From NCBI GenBank assembly GCA_013816685.1, contig JACDDX010000153.1, positions 1 through 5,075 on the forward strand: a DNA stretch of 5,075 bases. The letters run 5' to 3'. The notes below the pieces were generated by a model. The model was not told where the DNA came from. It saw nothing but the letters and a program-made list of their open reading frames with translations, and searched no databases. A program made the position numbers and the translations under genes. Each line of letters opens with the position of its first letter. Position 1 is the stretch's first letter. Shown piece after piece: positions 1 to 5,007 of this stretch. This stretch comes from Gemmatimonadales bacterium (GTDB taxonomy: Bacteria > Gemmatimonadota > Gemmatimonadetes > Gemmatimonadales > GWC2-71-9).

Positions 1-22
1 GCCCGGATCGTCCCTCGGCCAG
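1..22. other. Spacer downstream of secY (window edge)
   Basis: Only 22 bases follow the secY stop codon before the window ends. Read on the minus strand they contain no ATG, GTG or TTG, so no gene starts here. A purine run (GAGGGA, minus strand, 11-16) could be a weak Shine-Dalgarno, but any start codon would lie beyond the edge and therefore rather far away. There is no hairpin followed by a T-run, so transcription probably continues into a downstream gene. In many bacteria that would be adk, map or infA; this is inference from general gene order only. Confidence 0.4.
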
Positions 23-1339
23 CTACATGTAGCGCTGCTGGCGGCCCCGGAATTTGACGCGTCCGGTCTTCATGAAGCCGTCGTACTTGCGCAGCGTCCG
101 GTGCTGCTCGATCTGCGCGATGGTGTCCAGCAGCACACCGACGACGATCAGCACGGAGGTGCCCCCGAAGCCCTGCGTCGGGATCGACAGCCCGCGTGAG
201 ACCAGAATCGGGAGCAGCGCGATCCCGGCGAGGAAGAGGCCGCCCGGCAGCGTCACGCGGGCGAGCACCTGATCGATATAATCCGCGGTGCTCGCGCCCG
301 GCTTCACGCCCGGGATGAATCCGCCCTGCTTCTTCAGATTCTCCGCCAGGTCCACCGAATTGAAGATGATGGACGTGTAGAAGTAGCTGAAGACGAGGAT
401 CAGCACCGCGAAGGTCAGGTCGTACGGTAGATCGCCTGGCGTGAAGAAGCTGGCCATCTCCGTCAGCGTGGGGTTCTTCGTAAAGCTGGCGATCGTACCC
501 GGGACGATGATGATCGTCTGGGCGAAGATGATCGGCATCACGCCAGCGGTGATGAGCCGGATGGGGATGAACGTCTTCTGCCCTTCGCGGATCCGGCCCC
601 GGCCCATGACCTTGCGGGGGATCTGGATCGGGATGCGCCGGGCGGCGATGGTCATGCCCACTACCGCGCCGATCACCGCGACCAGGATCGCGAGGAAGAC
701 GATCACCCCGATCGGACTGACGACACCGCCGCGGACGAACTGGAGGAGCTGCAGTGCGCCAGGCCAGAGCCGCTCGAGGATCGAGAACGTGATGAGCAGG
801 CTCATTCCGTTGCCGATACCGCGCTCGGTGATCTGTTCGCCGAGCCACATCACGAAGATGGCGCCCGTCGTCAAGGTCACCACCATGATGATCCGCGACC
901 AGAAGCCAGGCGTCGGAATGGCGCCCGGAATTGACTCGGTAAACAGCGCGAAGGTGTACGACTGGCTCAGCGCGATGAACACGGTGAGATACCGGGTCCA
1001 CTGCGTGATCTGCTTCTTGCCCTCTTCGTCCTTCTGCATCTTGCCGATCGTCGGGGCGACACCGCCGGCGAGCTGGAAGATGATCGAGGCCGAGATGTAG
1101 GGCATGATGCCCAGGGCGAACACCGTGGCCCGCGACAGTCCGCCGCCGAGGGCGTCGTACAGGCCGAAGAAGCCGGCCGCCGCGGAGTTCCGGATGAAAT
1201 CGGCGAGGGCGGTGACGTTGACGCCGGGCGCGGCGATGTGGGCGCCGACCCGGTAGATGACGAGGGCCACGAGGGTGAAGAGGAGCTTGCGCTTCAGCTC
1301 CTCATCCATGGCCATGCTGGGAACGCGCGGCGCGCTCAT
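23..1339 (-). CDS. secY: Protein translocase channel subunit SecY
   Basis: SecY forms the protein-conducting channel in the inner membrane with SecE and SecG; it accepts substrates from SecA or the ribosome and opens sideways to release membrane segments. The 438 residues match the usual length (about 430-445). Ten hydrophobic segments are visible at roughly 18-38, 70-92, 117-135, 149-168, 176-193, 208-232, 263-282, 306-328, 364-384 and 391-411. Both family signatures are present: ALGIMPYISASIIFQL (about 75-90, with the plug before it at 55-70) and MWLGEQITERGIGNGMSLLI (164-183). Cytoplasmic loops with RRIPIQ (234-239) and FIPGVKPG (341-348) and the QIEQH/YDGFMK tail follow. The start ATG overlaps the rplO stop as TAATG, with GAGG four bases upstream; the Met codons at residues 9 and 11 lack a Shine-Dalgarno. 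Odd points: Ile263 replaces the conserved TM7 Asn, and Lys346 replaces the Arg equivalent to E. coli R357. The identification is certain. Confidence 0.99.
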   Translation of the reverse strand: MSAPRVPSMAMDEELKRKLLFTLVALVIYRVGAHIAAPGVNVTALADFIRNSAAAGFFGLYDALGGGLSRATVFALGIMPYISASIIFQLAGGVAPTIGKMQKDEEGKKQITQWTRYLTVFIALSQSYTFALFTESIPGAIPTPGFWSRIIMVVTLTTGAIFVMWLGEQITERGIGNGMSLLITFSILERLWPGALQLLQFVRGGVVSPIGVIVFLAILVAVIGAVVGMTIAARRIPIQIPRKVMGRGRIREGQKTFIPIRLITAGVMPIIFAQTIIIVPGTIASFTKNPTLTEMASFFTPGDLPYDLTFAVLILVFSYFYTSIIFNSVDLAENLKKQGGFIPGVKPGASTADYIDQVLARVTLPGGLFLAGIALLPILVSRGLSIPTQGFGGTSVLIVVGVLLDTIAQIEQHRTLRKYDGFMKTGRVKFRGRQQRYM

Positions 1340-1797
1340 TACCCCTCGATGGTACCGCCGGCCGCCTCGATCTTGGCGCGCGCCGACGCGGACAGGGTCA
1401 CGCCTCGAACGGTGTAGGCCCGGTCGGCGTCACCGGTGCCAAGAAGCTTCACCGGAGCGCCCACGCGGCCGATCAGACCGGCCGCGTGGAGGGTCTCCGG
1501 CGTCAGCTCCGCGGACTCCACCTTCGCCAGATCGGACAGGTTCACCGCCTGGTTGACCACCTTGAAGGGATTGGTGAATCCCCGCTTCGGCAGCCGCCGG
1601 TACATCGGCATCTGGCCGCCTTCGAAGCCCGGATTCGTGGAACCGCCGGTGCGGGCCTTGTGGCCCTTGTGACCCTTGCCCGACGTCTTGCCGAGCCCGG
1701 AGCCTACCCCCCGGCCGACCCGCTTGCGCGGCTGCGTCGAGCCCCGCGCGGGGCGGAGCGTCGAGAGGGTCACCGGGGCGATCGTCTCGTCTGCCAT
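1339..1797 (-). CDS. rplO: 50S ribosomal protein uL15 (L15)
   Basis: uL15 is a late-assembling 23S rRNA-binding protein whose long basic N-terminal arm threads into the large subunit. The 152 residues fit the family (about 145-150). The N-terminal arm shows the expected pattern: LRPARGS (14-20), KRVGRGVGSGLGKTSGKGHKGHKAR (25-49, very rich in Gly, Lys and Arg), then GFEGGQMPMYRRLPKRGF (57-74), which is the strongest family signature. The C-terminal globular part (about 75-152) has the usual VNLSDLAK and the GTGD turn near 120-123. The start ATG lies one base after the rpmD stop (TAA-C-ATG), with AGGAG seven bases upstream inside rpmD. The N-terminus is about ten residues longer than the commonest form and begins MADET, exactly as rpsE does. 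The 3' end overlaps secY by one base, implying coupled translation. A perfect 11-bp hairpin lies in codons 103-113. Confidence 0.99.
   Translation of the reverse strand: MADETIAPVTLSTLRPARGSTQPRKRVGRGVGSGLGKTSGKGHKGHKARTGGSTNPGFEGGQMPMYRRLPKRGFTNPFKVVNQAVNLSDLAKVESAELTPETLHAAGLIGRVGAPVKLLGTGDADRAYTVRGVTLSASARAKIEAAGGTIEG
1461..1489 (-). repeat. Perfect 11-bp inverted repeat inside rplO
   Basis: The arms at 1461-1471 (CCACGCGGCCG) and 1479-1489 (CGGCCGCGTGG) are exact reverse complements around a 7-base loop (1472-1478). In mRNA they would form a very GC-rich hairpin within codons 103-113 of uL15 (around HAAGLIGRV). There is no T-run after it on either strand, so it does not look like an intrinsic terminator. 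Whether it has a role is unknown. Confidence 0.6.
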
Positions 1798-1798
1798 G

Positions 1799-2059
1799 TT
1801 ACGACTCCTGCGCCGGCGCCACGTCGATCAGGTGGCGCACCTTGTAGAGCATGCCGCGGACGGATGCGTTGTTCGTGATCGTCACCGTCTGCTGATGATG
1901 CCGGAGTCCGAGCGCGCGCAGCGTGCGCCGCATGGTCTCCGGATGGCCGATCTCCGAGCGGATCTGCGTCACCGCGATGGTCGCCGCATCGGACTCGGCA
2001 GGCACGACGGCGGCGTGATGCTTGGGACCCTGGCGGCCCACGACCGGATTGCGTCCCAT
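1799..2059 (-). CDS. rpmD: 50S ribosomal protein uL30 (L30), N-terminally extended
   Basis: uL30 is a small 23S rRNA-binding protein of the 50S subunit. The family core runs from about residue 28 to 80: IAVTQIRSEIGHPETMRRTL, then LRALGLRHHQQTV, and VRGMLYKVRHLIDV, matching the usual pattern of K-V-T-x-x-R-S-x-I-G, L-G-L-R-x-x-x-x-T-V and V-R-G-M-x-x-K-V-x-H-L-V. The total of 86 residues exceeds the usual bacterial 58-65 because of about 25 extra N-terminal residues (MGRNPVVGRQ..., with Lys-His-His at 13-15). The start is set by a strong AGGAGGT six bases before the only ATG; the frame stays open further upstream but would run deep into rpsE. GTG codons at residues 19 and 30 are alternatives without a Shine-Dalgarno. 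The gene begins two bases after the rpsE stop and ends one base before rplO. Identification is firm; the tail is somewhat less certain. Confidence 0.96.
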   Translation of the reverse strand: MGRNPVVGRQGPKHHAAVVPAESDAATIAVTQIRSEIGHPETMRRTLRALGLRHHQQTVTITNNASVRGMLYKVRHLIDVAPAQES

Positions 2060-2061
2060 GG

Positions 2062-2778
2062 TCAGACCTCCTGGCGCGCGCGGTACGGAATCTGGTCGAG
2101 CTCGACGCCGCGTTCGCGAGCCACCTGACGGGCCGAGACCAGCCGGGTCAGGCCGTCCATCGTGGCACGCACCACGTTGTGCGGATTGGTGGAGCCGAGG
2201 CTCTTGGTCAGAATGTCCGTGATCCCACAGCATTCAAGCACCGCCCGCACCGGGCCGCCGGCGATGACGCCGGTACCGGTTGCCGCGGGCTTCAGCAGGA
2301 CCCGTCCCGCCCCGTGCTCGCCGATGATTTCGTGCGGAATGGTGGACCCGGTCTTGGGCAGCTCGACCATCGAGCGCTTGGCCGCATCTACCGCCTTGCG
2401 GACGGCTTCGGACACCTCGTTCGCCTTGCCGGTTGCGATGCCGACCTTGGTCTTGCCGTCGCCCACCGCCACCAGTGCGTTGAACGAGAACCGCCGGCCA
2501 CCCTTCACGACCTTGGCGACCCGGTTGATGGCGATCACGTTCTCGACGTGGTCGCTCGAGTGGTCCCGGTCGTCCCGGCCCCGGCCGCCACGCCCACCCC
2601 GGCCGCGCCCGCCCTGACCACCGCGCCCGCCCTGGGCACCACGTCCGCCCTGACCCCGCGGCTGATCGGTGCCACTCGGACGCTCGCCAACCGCCGGGCC
2701 GTCTGCCGGGTTTCCGGTCTGTGCCGCCGTGCCTTCGGCTCCGGATCCGCTGTGGGTGCCTGCCGTCTCGTCTGCCAT
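2062..2778 (-). CDS. rpsE: 30S ribosomal protein uS5 (S5) with RGG-rich N-terminal extension
   Basis: uS5 lies on the back of the 30S subunit near the mRNA entry channel, with uS3 and uS4; it affects decoding accuracy and mRNA unwinding. The conserved protein occupies about residues 78-230: the double-stranded-RNA-binding-like half with INRVAKVVKGGRRFSF (84-99), VGDG (105-108) and the GKANEV segment (117-122), then the C-terminal half with ATGTGVIAGGPVRAVLE (166-182), KSLGSTNPHNVVRAT (192-206). In front is an extension absent from the E. coli protein (167 residues against 238 here). Residues 1-40 are Gly/Ala/Thr/Ser-rich and poorly charged; 41-68 consist of 16 Gly, 8 Arg, 3 Gln and 1 Ala; 69-77 are Asp/His/Arg-rich. 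The start ATG abuts the rplR stop (TAAATG), with GGAG six bases upstream, and no other ATG occurs before the core, so the extension appears genuine. Identification of the core is certain; the tail's function is unknown. Confidence 0.98.
   Translation of the reverse strand: MADETAGTHSGSGAEGTAAQTGNPADGPAVGERPSGTDQPRGQGGRGAQGGRGGQGGRGRGGRGGRGRDDRDHSSDHVENVIAINRVAKVVKGGRRFSFNALVAVGDGKTKVGIATGKANEVSEAVRKAVDAAKRSMVELPKTGSTIPHEIIGEHGAGRVLLKPAATGTGVIAGGPVRAVLECCGITDILTKSLGSTNPHNVVRATMDGLTRLVSARQVARERGVELDQIPYRARQEV
2066..2072 (-). promoter_or_regulatory. Ribosome binding site of rpmD (fixes the start)
   Basis: AGGAGGT on the minus strand is the strongest anti-16S match in the window, lying six bases before the ATG at 2057-2059 and overlapping the last codons of rpsE. 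It supports the long form of uL30 against any start closer to the family core. Confidence 0.85.
2602..2655 (-). repeat. Three 18-bp imperfect tandem repeats in rpsE
   Basis: Units at 2602-2619, 2620-2637 and 2638-2655 share CGCCCTG at a fixed place. The first unit differs from each of the other two at 3 of 18 positions. On the coding strand each unit encodes [G/A]QGGRG, giving residues 42-59 of uS5. The neighbouring GRG codons (2575-2601) are similar but out of the 18-bp register. Confidence 0.8.
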
Positions 2779-3150
2779 TTAAAACTCCAGTCCACCTTCG
2801 CGCGCGCCGTCGGCGACGGCCTGCACGCGTCCGTGATAGCGATAGCCTGCCCGATCGAACACCACGCGGCTGAAGCCGGCCGCCTTCGCCTTCTCCGCCA
2901 GCAGCTTGCCGACCGCCTTGGCGCGGCCGACCTTGCCGGCCCCGTCGGGCTGGAGGGACTCGGCCGAGTCGCTGGCGCCGAGCAGCGTCACGCCGCGATC
3001 GTCGTCCACGAGCTGCGCATAGATGTGCTTGATCGAGCGGAACACCACGAGGCGCGGACGCTCGGGCGTCCCGGCCATCGTCTTCCGCACCCGGAGGTGG
3101 CGCCGGTAGCGCCGCTCGCTGCGCGACTTGGGCGCATGCACTGGCCGCAT
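2779..3150 (-). CDS. rplR: 50S ribosomal protein uL18 (L18)
   Basis: uL18 binds 5S rRNA together with uL5 and anchors it in the central protuberance of the large subunit. The 123 residues match the usual 115-125. The basic N-terminal arm (KSRSERRYRRHLRVRKTMAG, 8-27) leads into TPERPRLVVFRSIKHIYAQL (28-47), the most recognisable block of the family. The VGKLLAEKAKAAGFSRVVFDR stretch (80-100) and the closing YRYHGRVQAVADGAREGGLEF (103-123) are also typical. The start ATG overlaps the rplF stop by one base (TAATG), with AGGAG seven bases upstream, so translation is likely coupled to rplF. The stop directly abuts the rpsE start. Nothing is unusual in this gene. Confidence 0.99.
   Translation of the reverse strand: MRPVHAPKSRSERRYRRHLRVRKTMAGTPERPRLVVFRSIKHIYAQLVDDDRGVTLLGASDSAESLQPDGAGKVGRAKAVGKLLAEKAKAAGFSRVVFDRAGYRYHGRVQAVADGAREGGLEF
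2785..2788 (-). promoter_or_regulatory. Ribosome binding site of rpsE
   Basis: GGAG on the minus strand, six bases before the ATG at 2776-2778, lies within the last codons of rplR. It supports initiation at the far N-terminal Met and therefore translation of the whole low-complexity extension. Confidence 0.75.
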
Positions 3151-3689
3151 TACTTCGCTCCTGTCTTGCCGGCTTTGCGCCGGACCTGCTCACCCTGGTA
3201 GCGGATCCCCTTGCCCTTGTAGGGCTCGGGCGGCCGCACGTGGCGGATTTCCGAGGCGACCTGACCGACGGCCTCCTTGTCGGCACCCTCGATCCGGACG
3301 GTGGTCGGGTTCTCGACCACGATTTTAATGCCGGCCGGCGCGCGGTACTCGACCGGATGTGAGTAGCCGACGACCAGATTGCAGCCGTACGGCTTCGACT
3401 CCGCCTTGTATCCGACGCCCTGGATTTCGAGCGTGCGCGTGAAGCCCTTCGACACGCCTTCGACCATGTTGCTGACCAGCGTGCGCGTGAGGCCGTGCAG
3501 CGCCTTGTGCCGCTTCTCCTCCGTCGGCCGTGTCACCGTCACCTGGTCGTTCTCCATGGCGATCTGCATCTCCGGGTGCAGCACCCGGCGCAGCTCGCCC
3601 CTGGGACCTTTGACCGCGACGTTGTTCCCCTGGAGCGTCACCGTGACGCCCGTAGGCACCACGACCGGCTTCCTACCGATTCGCGACAT
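3150..3689 (-). CDS. rplF: 50S ribosomal protein uL6 (L6)
   Basis: uL6 binds 23S rRNA near the sarcin-ricin loop, at the factor-binding side of the 50S subunit. The 179 residues equal the usual length (177-180). The protein begins MSRIGRKPVVVPTGVTV, has VKGPRGELRR near 27-36, the HGLTRTLVSNMVEGVSKGF segment (65-83) that links the two homologous alpha/beta domains, QGVGYKA (90-96), and the C-terminal signature PEPYKGKGIRYQGE near 154-167. The start ATG is preceded by AGGAGG with only four bases between; this Shine-Dalgarno overlaps the rpsH stop (TAGGAGG), so termination of rpsH and initiation of rplF occur on the same bases. The end overlaps rplR by one base. No anomalies were seen. Confidence 0.99.
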   Translation of the reverse strand: MSRIGRKPVVVPTGVTVTLQGNNVAVKGPRGELRRVLHPEMQIAMENDQVTVTRPTEEKRHKALHGLTRTLVSNMVEGVSKGFTRTLEIQGVGYKAESKPYGCNLVVGYSHPVEYRAPAGIKIVVENPTTVRIEGADKEAVGQVASEIRHVRPPEPYKGKGIRYQGEQVRRKAGKTGAK

Positions 3690-3693
3690 GCGG

Positions 3694-3700
3694 CCTCCTA
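3694..3700 (-). promoter_or_regulatory. Combined rpsH stop and rplF ribosome binding site
   Basis: The minus-strand string TAGGAGG contains both the TAG stop of rpsH (3698-3700) and the AGGAGG Shine-Dalgarno of rplF (3694-3699). The spacing to the rplF ATG is only four bases, shorter than the usual 5-9. A ribosome finishing rpsH is placed where rplF initiation begins. Confidence 0.8.
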
Positions 3701-4093
3701 CCAGACCACGGCGAGCAGCTCGCCGCCGAGGTTTGCGGTGCGGGCTTCGCGGTCGGTCATCAGCCCGCGCGGCGTCGACACGATCGCCATGCCGAGGCCG
3801 TTCTTGATGCGCGGCAGGTCACGACACTTCACATAGCGCCGGAGACCGGGCGTGCTCACCCGCTTGAGCTCGCGAATGACCGGCAGCTCGTTGTGATACT
3901 TGAGGTACAGGCGCAGCACGCCGGCGGCGCCGTCGTCGAGCAGCTTGAAGTCCGCGATATAGTGGTTGTCGCGGAGCAGCCGCGCGACTTCGCGCTTCAG
4001 CTTGCTCACCGGCATGTCCACCCGGCGGTGACCCGCCGCGCAGGCGTTGCGGATCCGAGTCAGCATGTCCGCCACGGGATCTGTCATGCTCAT
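3698..4093 (-). CDS. rpsH: 30S ribosomal protein uS8 (S8)
   Basis: uS8 is a primary 16S rRNA-binding protein that nucleates the central domain of the 30S subunit; in E. coli it also represses translation of this operon. The 131 residues fit (about 130-132). Typical blocks are DPVADMLTRIRNA (5-17), the KLKREVARLLRDNHYI stretch (27-42), LKRVSTPGLRRYV (75-87), GLGMAIVSTPRGLMTDREAR (99-118) and LGGELLAVVW at the end; the STPRGLMTD motif is the RNA-binding signature. Two in-frame ATG codons are possible, at 4093 and 4087. The first is preferred because AAGGGG lies eight bases upstream and the form MSMTDP parallels E. coli MSMQDP. The Shine-Dalgarno overlaps the rpsN stop. No anomalies were seen. 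Confidence 0.99.
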   Translation of the reverse strand: MSMTDPVADMLTRIRNACAAGHRRVDMPVSKLKREVARLLRDNHYIADFKLLDDGAAGVLRLYLKYHNELPVIRELKRVSTPGLRRYVKCRDLPRIKNGLGMAIVSTPRGLMTDREARTANLGGELLAVVW

Positions 4094-4105
4094 TACTATG
4101 TCCCC

Positions 4106-4291
4106 TTACCAGCTGGCCTTGCGCACGCCCGGGATTTCCCCCTTCAGGGCGAGCTCGCGAAAACAGATTCGGCACAGGCCGAACTTCCGGAGGACGGCAC
4201 GCACCCGTCCGCACCGCTGGCAGCGGCGGACGCCGCGTACCTTGAATTTCGGGGTGCGCTTGGCGCGTTCGATCCAGGCAGTCTTAGCCAC
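4106..4291 (-). CDS. rpsN: 30S ribosomal protein uS14, zinc-binding type
   Basis: uS14 binds the 3' major domain of 16S rRNA in the head of the 30S subunit. This is the short 61-residue form with a zinc ribbon: Cys24-x2-Cys27 and Cys40-x2-Cys43, all four ligands intact. The C-terminal half, LRKFGLCRICFRELALKGEIPGVRKASW (34-61), is the family hallmark. It differs from the roughly 100-residue cysteine-free form that some bacteria use, or keep as a zinc-starvation backup. The start codon is GTG, the only non-ATG start in the window, supported by AAGGAG seven bases upstream and the conserved MAKTAWIER beginning. The Shine-Dalgarno overlaps the TAA stop of rplE, twelve bases or fewer away. A cysteine-free paralogue elsewhere in the genome cannot be excluded. 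Confidence 0.98.
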   Translation of the reverse strand: MAKTAWIERAKRTPKFKVRGVRRCQRCGRVRAVLRKFGLCRICFRELALKGEIPGVRKASW

Positions 4292-4298
4292 GTTGTCT

Positions 4299-4304
4299 CT
4301 CCTT
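4299..4304 (-). promoter_or_regulatory. Ribosome binding site of rpsN (supports GTG start)
   Basis: AAGGAG on the minus strand is seven bases before the GTG at 4289-4291 and shares bases with the rplE TAA stop (4303-4305). No ATG in this frame could give a full-length uS14, so this site decides the start. Confidence 0.8.
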
Positions 4305-5007
4305 ACGCGACGCGCACCGGAGTCTCGCCGCGGAACGGCCAGCCGAGCTCCCGGAGCAGCGCCATGGCCAGATCGTCCCGCCCGGCCGAGGTCACGATGG
4401 TGATGTCCATTCCGTGGATCTTCTCGACCTTGTCGTAGTCGATCTCGGGAAAGATCATCTGTTCTTTGATGCCGAACGTGTAATTGCCGCGCCCGTCGAA
4501 GCTGCGACTGGGCAGCCCGCGGAAGTCGCGGATCCGCGGAATCGACAGATTGATGAACCGGTCCAGAAATTCGTACATCCGGGCGCCGCGGAGCGTGACC
4601 GTGGCGCCAACAGGCATGCCGATCCGGAGACCGAAGTTGGCGATCGCCTTTTTGGCCCGGGTGATGATGGCCTTCTGCCCGGTGATCGCGCCGAGCTCGT
4701 CGACTGCCGCGTCGAGCAGCTTGGGGTTCTTCGACGCCTCGCCCAGGCCGACGTTCAGCACGACCTTGATGACCTGCGGCACCTGGTGCGGATTGGCGAG
4801 AGCGAAATCCTTGGACAGCTTCGGCCGCACCGTCTGCAGGTAATGCGTGCGCAGGCGGGGCGTGCCCTCGGCAGCTTTCGGCTCGTGATCGAGCGCGCCG
4901 GCCGGAGCCGGCTTGTCGCGACCCTTCTTCGATTGTCCGCCGTCCGCGGGCGCGCCTTTGCCGGGCTTCGCGCCGCCCTTGCGGGTGGGGGTGGTGGTCT
5001 CCGCCAT
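4303..5007 (-). CDS. rplE: 50S ribosomal protein uL5 (L5) with basic N-terminal extension
   Basis: uL5 binds 5S rRNA, contacts the P-site tRNA and helps form the bridge between the central protuberance and the 30S head. The family core covers about residues 52-227: HYLQTVRPKL, VPQVIKVVLNVGLGEASKN (76-94), AITGQKAIITRAKKAIANFGLR (107-128), GMPVGATVTLRG (130-141), the highly conserved IPRIRDFRGL (156-165), SFDGRGNY (169-176), and EQMIFPEIDYDKV (182-194). At 234 residues it is about 50 longer than the usual 178-187, almost entirely from the N-terminus: residues 1-50 are rich in Lys, Gly, Pro and Ala with no predicted fold. A short tail (GETPVRVA) also follows the core. The start ATG abuts the rplX stop (TAGATG), with GAGGAA seven bases upstream; the next in-frame ATG is at residue 131. 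Identification is certain; the tail's role is unknown. Confidence 0.98.
   Translation of the reverse strand: MAETTTPTRKGGAKPGKGAPADGGQSKKGRDKPAPAGALDHEPKAAEGTPRLRTHYLQTVRPKLSKDFALANPHQVPQVIKVVLNVGLGEASKNPKLLDAAVDELGAITGQKAIITRAKKAIANFGLRIGMPVGATVTLRGARMYEFLDRFINLSIPRIRDFRGLPSRSFDGRGNYTFGIKEQMIFPEIDYDKVEKIHGMDITIVTSAGRDDLAMALLRELGWPFRGETPVRVA

Noticed and set aside
18..42. Inverted repeat around the secY stop (GCCAGC/GCTGGC, with the palindrome CTACATGTAG inside)
   Set aside because: The stem is short, lies mostly in the last codons and has no T-run after it on the minus strand, so it is not a convincing terminator.
277..282. Perfect TATAAT on the plus strand inside secY
   Set aside because: There is no -35-like hexamer at the right distance (cacgcg at 254-259). 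The bases are dictated by the conserved codons for DYID in SecY loop C5, so an antisense promoter is not supported.
1741..1754. 14-bp GC palindrome in the rplO 5' region
   Set aside because: It leaves almost no loop, has no T-run, and sits in codons for the conserved RPARG segment; probably codon composition.
2060..2233. Upstream extension of the rpmD frame to an ATG at 2233
   Set aside because: It would overlap rpsE by more than 170 bases. The ATG at 2059 has a nearly ideal Shine-Dalgarno, and the added residues resemble no ribosomal protein.
2179..3201. Open frame of 340 codons on the plus strand, antisense to rplR and rpsE
   Set aside because: It overlaps three certain ribosomal protein genes, and its translation is the antisense of their codons. 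Long stop-free antisense frames are expected in GC-rich genes. It has no recognisable domain.
2234..3286. Minus-strand open frame of 350 codons in a different phase through rplF, rplR and rpsE
   Set aside because: It is an out-of-phase shadow of real genes, rich in Arg, Gly and Pro as expected from frame-shifted GC-rich codons. The real frames are confirmed by strong family motifs.
4527..4538. 12-bp palindrome CGCGGATCCGCG in rplE
   Set aside because: It falls on the codons of the invariant IPRIRDFRG motif, where residue choice and GC-rich codons explain it.
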